NCBI GenBank assembly: GCA_913057725.1
Contig: CAJXOS010000005.1
Coordinates: forward strand, 29,403-93,402
DNA length: 64,000 bases
DNA from: an uncultured Lewinella sp.
GTDB taxonomy: Bacteria; Bacteroidota; Bacteroidia; Chitinophagales; Saprospiraceae
Direction of reading: 5' to 3'
The first letter of the stretch is position 1; each line of letters opens with the position of its first letter. The position numbers and the translations under genes are program-made. Under the pieces are notes generated by a model. The model made no database searches, had not been told where the DNA came from, and worked only from the letters and a program-made list of their open reading frames with translations. Shown here in pieces: positions 56,605 through 63,955 of this stretch.

Positions 56605-58977
56605 TTAGTCGTCGCGCAGGCGCTCAGAAGGATTAACCAAAGCGACCTTGATACTTTGTGCACTGATGGTGGCAAGTGCAATGAACAGTGCAATCGTTAT
56701 TGCGATGCCAAAAACAAACCAAGGCAAATCTATGCGATAAGTGAAATTGGCAAGCCAGCTCTCAACAAAATAGGCTCCGAGAGGAATTGCCAACAATCCT
56801 CCAACAACGATCAATAGCATGAACTCTCTTGAAAGCAGCAGCCATAGCTGAGCCACAGTGGCACCCAAGATTTTGCGAATGGAGATTTCTTTCGCTCGGC
56901 GTTCTGCCAAATAGAAGGCCAAGCCTAAAAGACCAAGCGCAGACAAGAAGATCGCCAGGCCCGCAAACAACAGCGCTATGGTACCGACAAAATTGGTACC
57001 GGTAAATTTCTCCGAATAAGTTTCCTCTACAAATTCGTAGTTGAATGGGGTAGTAGGATCGTGCTTCTCAAAAATGGGTTGAATGGTTGCCAAGGCCTGT
57101 TCTGTCGACTGGTGCTCATTCATCCGCATCATGAAAAAGCTTCTCCACTCTGGCATATAAGTAAAGACGGTTGGGCGTACCGGCTCAAACGGTGTTTCCA
57201 TAATGACATCCTTCACTACTCCGACGATTGGGAAGGCCATTCCATCCCAGCTTAGTTGAGTACTCAGTGGATCGTCTAAGCCCATGCGTTTTACGGCTGC
57301 CTCATTCACAATCATTGATAGGGTATCTACCCCATTAGATCGGAAGGGACGGCCCGCTAAAAACTCGATTCCCAGTGTTTCAAAATAATCCGCGCTGGTG
57401 GCAATGAGGGCAACGCCTAAGTGCTCATCCTCACCTTTGCCTGGCCAATCGATATTTCCCATGTTAGCCCATACATCTGTAATTGGGCTCGATGCTGTTG
57501 TAACCACATCTACCGCATTAGAAGCCAGCAATTCCGTCTTAATAGCATCAAATTTGGGATTTAGATTGGCATTATTCGGCACACTAATGAGGTGCTCCTG
57601 ATCATACCCTTTATCCCGTTCTTGGGCGTAGCGAACTTGCTTATGGACAATCAAACTCCCAGCAATTAGCGCAATGGAAATGGTGAATTGTGAAGAGACT
57701 AGCAAGCGGCGACTCCACATATTGGTACCACGACCGGTCTGGAAACTTTTCTGCAAAGCAGACTTAGCTTCAAAGCGGGTCAGGAAAAAAGCAGGATAAC
57801 TACCGGCCAATAAGGTTGCGACTCCGATAACACCAATGGAGGCTAACCAAAAACGGAGAGACCGAAATGGCAGAATAATTTCCGATTCTACGAGTGTATT
57901 AAAGTGAGGCAGCAGTAGCACGAGTAAGACGGCTGCCAGGCTAAAAGACAACAGCATGCTTATCCCCGCTTCGCCGAGGAACTGTGTCACCAATGCCCCT
58001 CGTCCTGCTCCTACGGTTTTTCTTACCCCCACCTCTTTGCTTCGCTTCTCAGCTCGGGCGGTGGTGATATTGATGAAATTCACGCAGGCGATCAGTAGCA
58101 CTAACACCCCAATAACTCCAAAAAGGCGTACATAACGAATAAGACCATTCACGGCCTCGCCTTGCTCAAACTCGCTGTACAAATGCCACTTACTGAGTGG
58201 ATGCATTGAGAATTTTGCGGTTGACAACTCATGTTCTCTTTCCACAAAAATATCGCGGTGCAATGCCTTTACAGCCTGAGCATCTGCACCCTCTTCCATC
58301 TGAAAATAGATTTGAAAAGAGTGGTTACCCCAGTTTTCGATAGCGTCAGCCACCCACGCTTCTTGTTCTTCTCTCAGCTGGTGTGGTAGTAGATAATCAA
58401 ATTGCAGCGTAGACTGTACAGGTGGATCAGCAATTACACCAGTGACCTGTAGATTAATATTATCATCAATACTAAGACTTTTGCCCACCGGATTCTCAGC
58501 TCCGAAAAGTTCCTTAGCGGTTGTTTCCGTAAGAACAATCTGATTTGGGGCCGATAATGCAGTTTCGATATCTCCTTCAAAGAGCGGGAAGGAAAAGATC
58601 TTAAGGAAGTCGGGCTGCACGAAAATTCCATCTTTAAGAAGTTGCGTTTCCCCGTTCACCAGACTTTTGGTATGCCCGCGATCAGCTAGCGCAACATACT
58701 TAATACCAGGCGTCTCATCGCGCAAAACAGCTGCCATTGGATAGGGTAAAGAGGACCCAGATTTCATGTCTTGGCCAGTGGGCGTATAATCCTGGTAGGC
58801 CTTATAAATATCCGCTCCATTAGCATGGAACTTATCAAAGTCCGCGTGGTATTGCCCCCATAATGCGGCTAGCATAGCTACTGCTAAGCCTACTGCCATT
58901 CCGAGGATATTGATAGCACTATATCCTTTGTTGTTCCAGAGCTGCCTCCAAGCCGATTTGAGGATAATCTTAAACAT
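56605..58977 (-). CDS. FtsX/MacB-family ABC permease 1 (ATPase-proximal)
   Basis: 790 residues. First permease after the ATPase gene. Motif 1 KEVGVRKTVGAGRGAL (about 313), motif 2 KEISIRKILGATVAQLW (about 697). Ends NPSERLRDD. Its tandem twin is permease 2, 63 bp downstream. The 139-bp gap to the ATPase gene contains a hairpin (59098-59113) and an AGTGCT/AGCACT repeat (58995-59011), the only long gap in the transcript besides the adaptor-ATPase gap. Confidence 0.93.
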   Translation of the reverse strand: MFKIILKSAWRQLWNNKGYSAINILGMAVGLAVAMLAALWGQYHADFDKFHANGADIYKAYQDYTPTGQDMKSGSSLPYPMAAVLRDETPGIKYVALADRGHTKSLVNGETQLLKDGIFVQPDFLKIFSFPLFEGDIETALSAPNQIVLTETTAKELFGAENPVGKSLSIDDNINLQVTGVIADPPVQSTLQFDYLLPHQLREEQEAWVADAIENWGNHSFQIYFQMEEGADAQAVKALHRDIFVEREHELSTAKFSMHPLSKWHLYSEFEQGEAVNGLIRYVRLFGVIGVLVLLIACVNFINITTARAEKRSKEVGVRKTVGAGRGALVTQFLGEAGISMLLSFSLAAVLLVLLLPHFNTLVESEIILPFRSLRFWLASIGVIGVATLLAGSYPAFFLTRFEAKSALQKSFQTGRGTNMWSRRLLVSSQFTISIALIAGSLIVHKQVRYAQERDKGYDQEHLISVPNNANLNPKFDAIKTELLASNAVDVVTTASSPITDVWANMGNIDWPGKGEDEHLGVALIATSADYFETLGIEFLAGRPFRSNGVDTLSMIVNEAAVKRMGLDDPLSTQLSWDGMAFPIVGVVKDVIMETPFEPVRPTVFTYMPEWRSFFMMRMNEHQSTEQALATIQPIFEKHDPTTPFNYEFVEETYSEKFTGTNFVGTIALLFAGLAIFLSALGLLGLAFYLAERRAKEISIRKILGATVAQLWLLLSREFMLLIVVGGLLAIPLGAYFVESWLANFTYRIDLPWFVFGIAITIALFIALATISAQSIKVALVNPSERLRDD

Positions 58978-59097
58978 GTCAGTCGGGTGATTTCAGTGCT
59001 ATTGAAGCACTACTATTGCGATAAATAAGGGTATAAAACGCCCTGACCACCATTGAGGTAGCAGGTAAAAAGGTGTCAACTTCTTGGGGTGATCAGA

Positions 59098-59113
59098 AGG
59101 GCCAAATGGCCCT
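59098..59113 (-). promoter_or_regulatory. Hairpin between ATPase and first permease gene
   Basis: AGGGCC (59098-59103) / GGCCCT (59108-59113), 4-nt loop, starting 3 bp after the ATPase stop on the minus strand. No T-run follows, so it may be an RNA-stabilising or partial-attenuation structure rather than a full terminator. Confidence 0.4.
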
Positions 59114-59116
59114 CGA

Positions 59117-59803
59117 TTACAAGTACTGCTGAACGATATTTTCAGTCACCACCTGGCCATCCAGCATACGGATGATGCGGTTACCGAACTCTGCACAATA
59201 CTGGGAGTGCGTAACCATGATGATGGTAGCACCCTCTTGGTTCAATTTCACCAGGGTCTTCATCACATCGTCACCGTTATTACTATCCAAGTTACCAGTA
59301 GGCTCATCCGCAAGGATCAGCTTCGGGTTGTTGATGATGGCACGGCCAACAGCCACACGCTGTTGCTGACCACCGGATAGTTGTTGTGGGAAGTGATTGC
59401 GACGGTGCATCATGTTCATTTTTTCGAGCACTTCTTCGACGCGTTGCTTGCGTTCTGCACTACCTACTTTGGTGTAGATCAAAGGCAACTCTACATTTTC
59501 GAATACCGTCAGTTCGTCAATCAGGTTAAAGCTCTGGAAAATGAAGCCAATGTTGTTCTTACGTAGGTCTGAGCGTTGACGTTCTGAATAACCGGAAACC
59601 TCATGGTCAAGGAAGGTATATTTACCGCCACTTGGGTTATCGATCATTCCTAGGATGTTCATCAGGGTAGATTTACCACATCCAGATGGGCCCATGATAG
59701 ATACGAATTCGCCGGCTTGGATTTCGATGCTCACTTCATTGAGCGCTGTAGTTTCTACCTCGTCGGTACGGTAGATTTTAGTAAGATTCTCCGTTTTTAT
59801 CAT
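59117..59803 (-). CDS. ABC transporter ATP-binding protein, MacB/LolD type
   Basis: 228 residues, one nucleotide-binding domain. Walker A MGPSGCGKST (37-46), Q-loop FQSFNL (89-94), signature LSGGQQQRV (142-150), Walker B LILADEPT (162-169) and D-loop NLDS, H-loop MVTHS near residue 200. Sequence and length match the LolD/MacB-NBD group, which power FtsX-type permeases. It is the only ATPase in the array and so is presumed to serve the nine permeases. Preceded by the adaptor gene (109-bp gap). Confidence 0.95.
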   Translation of the reverse strand: MIKTENLTKIYRTDEVETTALNEVSIEIQAGEFVSIMGPSGCGKSTLMNILGMIDNPSGGKYTFLDHEVSGYSERQRSDLRKNNIGFIFQSFNLIDELTVFENVELPLIYTKVGSAERKQRVEEVLEKMNMMHRRNHFPQQLSGGQQQRVAVGRAIINNPKLILADEPTGNLDSNNGDDVMKTLVKLNQEGATIIMVTHSQYCAEFGNRIIRMLDGQVVTENIVQQYL

Positions 59804-59846
59804 GTCGGTGATTTTAAGGACGCTGTTTTGTTATGATTATTCTTGC

Positions 59847-59864
59847 GACGTGATGGATCACATC
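59847..59864. promoter_or_regulatory. Imperfect palindrome between adaptor and ATPase genes
   Basis: GACGTGAT-GG-ATCACATC, an 8+2+8 dyad with one mismatch. A site resembling the palindrome upstream of the adaptor gene (TCGCGCCGGTAC, 59890-59901) lies just to its right. Possible operator or processing site. Confidence 0.3.
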
Positions 59865-59912
59865 AGGTTATTTTCATCGACGTGACGAATCGCGCCGGTA
59901 CTTACATGTTTG

Positions 59913-61163
59913 CTATTTGAGGACGAGTTCTTCTTTATCGCCATAGTTCTCATAACTAGAGACAATGACAATCTCACCTGGCTGCAATCCCTCGATCAGC
60001 TCATAGTAATTTGGGTTCTGGCGACCTACCGTAATGTTCCGGCGGCGAGCAATTCCCGATTCAGGGTCTAGTACATATACCCAGTTGCCTCCAGTGCTCT
60101 GATAGTAGCCACCTTTGGCCAGAAGCATAGCTCGTGTATCATCACTAAGCGACAACTTCAATGAAATCGTCTGGCCACGCTTGATGCGCTCAGGGCGTTC
60201 ACCCACAAAGACTAAATCTACTGCAAAGGAACCATTGGTCACCTCTGGATAAATCTTCTGGATACGTAGCGTGAAAGTTTGTCCTTCCATCAAGAAAGTA
60301 CCCTCTTGCTGTGGGAAGATACGGTTGATATAGAATTCGTCGATGTTAGCACGAATCTTGAATTGCTCCAGTACGTCGATCTGAGCAATGCGATCACCAC
60401 GGATGATCAACTGTCCTACTTCTGAATCCAGAGAAGAAATCTGGCCATCAATAGGTGCTTTGATGGTCAGGTTAGACAAGCTGTTTCTCGCAAAATTCAG
60501 GTTACGCTGCATTAGATCCAGCGTGGTCTGCATTTGGTTTTCCTGCATGATCTGGAAAAGGGAATCTTTCTCGATCGTGCGCTTCAGCAAATCCTGACGA
60601 CGAACAAGGTGTTCGTACTCGTCACGAGTATCCTCAAATTCAACTTGAGAAATGACCTTATCTGTATATAGGTTTTGGTTGCGCTCATCCCGCTTTTCAA
60701 TCAAATCCAAGCGGAAGCGTACATCCAGTGCCTGATCTTTAAGACTTAGACTTTGCTGGTCCATCAGGATACTGGTCTGGCGGATATCATTGATCTGATT
60801 TACGATCTGCGCTTCCTGGTTCAGTACATTCAGTTCTAAATCAAGGTTAGATAGGCGCATGATTTCCTGGCCTTTGGTAACCATTGCTCCGTTCTCTACG
60901 AAGACCTGCTCAACGCGTCCACCTTCGATTGCATCTAAGTATACAGTCTTGATCGGCTCAACAACACCAAAGAGGGTAATGTACTCTTTGAATACTCCTT
61001 GCTCGATGGTATCCAGTAGCAGGCGTTCACGTTCTACATTGAGGCGGCTGGTTCCTGCATCCCGGTAGATCGCAGAGATCAAGAACAGTGCGAGCACTAC
61101 TCCTGCACCAATGAGGGTGATGCGTTGCCAGGTCCAGGTTTTCTTTTCTATTTTTCTATCCAT
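59913..61163 (-). CDS. Periplasmic adaptor (membrane-fusion) protein, MacA/HlyD type
   Basis: 416 residues. One N-terminal membrane anchor (14-33, ITLIGAGVVLALFLISAIY) and no lipobox. Then a lipoyl half (GGRVEQVFVENGAMVTKGQEI), a long alpha-helical hairpin (~110-225, EAQIVNQINDIRQ and RRQDLLKRTIEK), the second lipoyl half (IKAPIDGQISSLDSEVGQLI) and beta-barrel/membrane-proximal domains (GEIVIVSSYENYGDKEELVLK at the end). It bridges the permease to an outer-membrane channel. No TolC-type gene is in the window. First gene of the array and divergent from the sigma-54-type regulator. Confidence 0.93.
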   Translation of the reverse strand: MDRKIEKKTWTWQRITLIGAGVVLALFLISAIYRDAGTSRLNVERERLLLDTIEQGVFKEYITLFGVVEPIKTVYLDAIEGGRVEQVFVENGAMVTKGQEIMRLSNLDLELNVLNQEAQIVNQINDIRQTSILMDQQSLSLKDQALDVRFRLDLIEKRDERNQNLYTDKVISQVEFEDTRDEYEHLVRRQDLLKRTIEKDSLFQIMQENQMQTTLDLMQRNLNFARNSLSNLTIKAPIDGQISSLDSEVGQLIIRGDRIAQIDVLEQFKIRANIDEFYINRIFPQQEGTFLMEGQTFTLRIQKIYPEVTNGSFAVDLVFVGERPERIKRGQTISLKLSLSDDTRAMLLAKGGYYQSTGGNWVYVLDPESGIARRRNITVGRQNPNYYELIEGLQPGEIVIVSSYENYGDKEELVLK

Positions 61164-61197
61164 GATTTTCTGTCGTTGGTTTTCGCTAAGGCGAAAA

Positions 61198-61213
61198 ATC
61201 GTGCCGGCACGAT
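61198..61213. promoter_or_regulatory. 16-bp perfect palindrome in the adaptor leader
   Basis: ATCGTGCCGGCACGAT, perfectly self-complementary, 35 bp upstream of the adaptor ATG. A related GCCGGCACG core recurs at 61284-61292. Candidate operator. Confidence 0.45.
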
Positions 61214-61333
61214 ACTTGGTTGGTTGAGGTAATACGAGTGAAAAATGTCAAAAAAACGATGTCGGGTGAAGTTTTCTATACCGGCCGGCACGTTTTGTAG
61301 CAAACAGTATATTAAACTCTCATCCATTTTAGG

Positions 61334-61348
61334 ACAATGCGCGTGCCA
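61334..61348 (-). promoter_or_regulatory. Candidate sigma-54 (-24/-12) promoter of the adaptor-ATPase-permease array
   Basis: On the minus strand TGGCACG (-24 element, 61348-61342), 4 nt, then TTGT (61337-61334). It matches TGGCAC-N5-TTGC except for the final C of the -12 box. Start of transcription would be near 61322, giving a leader of ~160 nt before the adaptor ATG. The 9-bp inverted repeat lies ~100 bp upstream, the usual place for an activator site. Confidence 0.5.
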
Positions 61349-61431
61349 CAAAACACGAACAACTGTATATCAACCACTTACATCTTCAACCACCTCCTAG
61401 ACTTCGCCATATTCTGTGCGCATCTGGACAT

Positions 61432-61455
61432 AAACTGTTCAAAAATGAACAGTTT
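61432..61455. promoter_or_regulatory. 9+6+9 perfect inverted repeat, candidate activator/operator site
   Basis: Arms AAACTGTTC (61432-61440) and GAACAGTTT (61447-61455) with an AAAAAT spacer. It abuts the -33 TTG of the regulator promoter (61457) and lies upstream of the minus-strand sigma-54-like promoter. Its position fits binding of the adjacent response regulator. Confidence 0.6.
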
Positions 61456-61456
61456 C

Positions 61457-61488
61457 TTGCAACTTTTGTCCGGTCGCATCTATCTTTG
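61457..61488 (+). promoter_or_regulatory. Housekeeping promoter of the response regulator gene
   Basis: TTG (61457-61459), 21 nt, TATCTTTG (61481-61488) fits the Bacteroidota TTG-N19-21-TAnnTTTG promoter; the ATG follows at 61531. Confidence 0.6.
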
Positions 61489-61530
61489 GTAATAGAACAA
61501 TATGACAACCCTTAAGCATACCAGCGCCAT

Positions 61531-62907
61531 ATGTCAAAACAAGCCGCACGTATTCTGATCGTCGATGACGAAGAAGACATCCTGTTGAGCCTCCGATTGC
61601 TGCTTTCTCGCCAATTCACCGAAGTTGTTACTGAAAACAATCCGTACCAGCTACCACGCCATCTGCGGGGTAAGCCCTTCGACCTGGTGATGTTGGACAT
61701 GAATTTCAAAACAGGGGATACTTCCGGTAGTGAAGGAATGCGCTGGTTGGAGAAGGTCACAGAGCTCGCTCCGGAGACTGGCGTTATTATGATGACCGCT
61801 TACGCAGATGTGAAAACGGCAGTAGAATGTGTGAAAGTGGGCGCTATTGACTTTTTGGAAAAACCCTGGCGCAATGAACGCTTACTAACTACCATCAAAG
61901 CTGCCCTGGAATTAAGTCAGTCGCGCCGCAAAGTGCAGCAACTTACCGATCAGCAGCAAGTCCTAGCCGGCGACATTGACCAAGCATTCACAGAGATCGT
62001 AGGCCAGTCGGCAGCGATGAAGCAGGTTTTTACCCTAGTCGAAAAGGTAGCAAAGACCGATGCTAATGTGCTGATCCTAGGAGAAAATGGTACGGGTAAA
62101 GAGCTTATCGCTCGTGCGATCCACCGGCAATCGAAGCGCACTGGTACGGTGTTCATTACGGTAGACTTAGGAGCTGTACCCGAGAGCTTGTTCGAAAGTG
62201 AACTGTTTGGTCATAAGAAAGGATCCTTCACCGACGCTAAGGCAGATCGGGCAGGCCGCTTCGAAGTAGCATCAGGCGGAACCTTGTTTCTGGATGAAAT
62301 TGGTAACCTTTCTCTCCCTTTACAAGCGAAGTTATTAAGTGCTCTACAAACTCGTCAAGTAACGCGCGTGGGTGCAAATGACCCTATTGACGTCGACATT
62401 CGACTCATCAGCGCCACCAACATGCCTTTGTATGAGATGGTCAATGACAGCGGCTTCCGGCAGGACCTTCTCTACAGGATCAATACAGTAGAAATCAAGC
62501 TTCCGCCACTGCGGGAACGGCAGGATGATATTCTATTATTAGTGGAGCATTTCCTCGAGGATTATGCCCGAAAATATCAAAAGAGTGGCCTAAAGGTGGC
62601 ACCTTCCGCCTATCCGCTACTGCGCTCTTATAGTTGGCCTGGAAATATTCGCGAACTACGGCATGCCGTAGAACGGGCTGTGATCCTCGCTGATGGTGAC
62701 CAGTTAACAGCCGCCGACTTCATTCTTCAAGCACCGCCATCTAACAGCAAAGGTGGCGAACCACATACCATTAATCTGGAAGAGCTAGAGCGGTGGGCGG
62801 TACAGAAAGCACTGACACGTCATGCTGGAAATATCAGTAAAGCAGCGGAAGATCTTGGCCTAACGCGAGCGGCCCTTTATCGCCGGATGGCGAAGTACGA
62901 GTTGTAG
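61531..62907 (+). CDS. Sigma-54-type response regulator (NtrC family)
   Basis: 458 residues. Receiver domain 1-120 with acidic pair DDEED, phospho-acceptor Asp56 (VMLDMNF), MMTAY and Lys111 (EKPW). The AAA+ domain spans ~155-385: Walker A GENGTGKE (185-192), Walker B GGTLFLDEIG, sensor segment RLISATN and arginine-finger RQDLLYRINTVEIKLPPLRER. The sigma-54 contact loop reads GSFTDA (231-236) instead of GAFTGA. A Fis-type helix-turn-helix ends the protein (NISKAAEDLGLTRAALYRRM). It probably activates the divergent array. No kinase gene is adjacent; a glycosyltransferase gene follows after 13 bp. Confidence 0.94.
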   Translation: MSKQAARILIVDDEEDILLSLRLLLSRQFTEVVTENNPYQLPRHLRGKPFDLVMLDMNFKTGDTSGSEGMRWLEKVTELAPETGVIMMTAYADVKTAVECVKVGAIDFLEKPWRNERLLTTIKAALELSQSRRKVQQLTDQQQVLAGDIDQAFTEIVGQSAAMKQVFTLVEKVAKTDANVLILGENGTGKELIARAIHRQSKRTGTVFITVDLGAVPESLFESELFGHKKGSFTDAKADRAGRFEVASGGTLFLDEIGNLSLPLQAKLLSALQTRQVTRVGANDPIDVDIRLISATNMPLYEMVNDSGFRQDLLYRINTVEIKLPPLRERQDDILLLVEHFLEDYARKYQKSGLKVAPSAYPLLRSYSWPGNIRELRHAVERAVILADGDQLTAADFILQAPPSNSKGGEPHTINLEELERWAVQKALTRHAGNISKAAEDLGLTRAALYRRMAKYEL

Positions 62908-62920
62908 GCAATTACCTACC

Positions 62921-63931
62921 TTGCGCAAAAATTCTGACGTGTCTGCTGACAAGCCTAAGATTTTAGTCATTCGCTTCTCCTCCATAGGAGACATCGTTCT
63001 CACAACGCCGGTTATCCGGGCCTTGCATCAGCAATTGGGCGCCGAGGTACATCTGTTGACCAAGCAATCCTTTGCGGGCGTCTTAAGTGCGAATCCCTAT
63101 CTGACTAAGATCTGGGCGATTAAGAAAAAGGTAAGTGAGCTGAGTGATGAGCTGAAGCAAGAGGGCTTTACTACTATTATTGATCTGCACCGCAACTTAC
63201 GGTCCTGGCAAGTACGCTTGGCACTTTGGGATACAAAAGCCTATGCCTTTGACAAACTCAACTGGCAAAAGTGGCTGCTTACACGTTGGAAAATCAACCG
63301 AATGCCAGATGTGCATATTGTTGATCGTTACCTGGCTACGGCAGCCCGTCTGGGAATAAAGAACGACGACTTAGGGCTTGATTATCACATTCCTGAAAGT
63401 GACAAAATCATTTTAGCTGACTGGAATTTAGAGTCGTCTTTTATAGCAATGGTTATTGGAGCCGCGCACGCTACTAAACGCCTACCTGTAGAAAAGCTCA
63501 CAGAGCTATGCCAGCAGATAAACCGCCCGATAGCCTTGCTAGGAGGCCCCGGAGATAAAGAGGCAGGAGAGGCCATTGCGGCCCAGGCCGGAAAGCACGT
63601 AATTAATCTATGTGGAGCAATGCGCCTACATCAATCAGCTGATGTGGTGCGTCAAGCCAGTTGCGTCATTACACATGACACGGGGCTAATGCATATTGCT
63701 GCGGCCTTGAATAAACCGATCATCTCTGTGTGGGGGAATACCGTCCCATCTTTTGGCATGTATCCATATCTGGTAGATGCTAAGACAATGAACGAAATCT
63801 TTGAAGTAGATAATCTTTCTTGTCGCCCCTGTTCGAAAATTGGATATGGCGAATGTCCCAAAGGTCATTTCAAGTGTATGCAGGAGCAAAACTTAGAGCA
63901 GATTAGTGCAAAAGCAGAAGATTTTAAATAA
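62921..63931 (+). CDS. Glycosyltransferase family 9 (heptosyltransferase-like)
   Basis: 336 residues from the TTG at 62921; a GTG at 62939 gives MSADKPKILVIRFSSIGD and is at least as likely. Rossmann start ILVIRFSSIGDIVLTTPVIRAL; the C-terminal nucleotide-sugar domain has ALLGGPGDKEAGEAIA, INLCGAMRL, THDTGLMHIAAALNKPIISVWG. A Cys cluster near the end (LSCRPCSKIGYGECPKGHFKC) could bind metal or form disulfides. The family adds sugars to LPS core or related glycans. Likely co-transcribed with the response regulator, which ties that regulator to envelope functions. Confidence 0.9.
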   Translation: MRKNSDVSADKPKILVIRFSSIGDIVLTTPVIRALHQQLGAEVHLLTKQSFAGVLSANPYLTKIWAIKKKVSELSDELKQEGFTTIIDLHRNLRSWQVRLALWDTKAYAFDKLNWQKWLLTRWKINRMPDVHIVDRYLATAARLGIKNDDLGLDYHIPESDKIILADWNLESSFIAMVIGAAHATKRLPVEKLTELCQQINRPIALLGGPGDKEAGEAIAAQAGKHVINLCGAMRLHQSADVVRQASCVITHDTGLMHIAAALNKPIISVWGNTVPSFGMYPYLVDAKTMNEIFEVDNLSCRPCSKIGYGECPKGHFKCMQEQNLEQISAKAEDFK

Positions 63932-63935
63932 AATG

Positions 63936-63955
63936 TGTTTTTGTTATTAAAAACA
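63936..63955 (+). terminator. Possible weak terminator after the GT9 gene
   Basis: TGTTTTT (63936-63942) / AAAAACA (63949-63955), 6-nt loop, all A/T pairs. Weak stem, near the window end. Confidence 0.3.
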
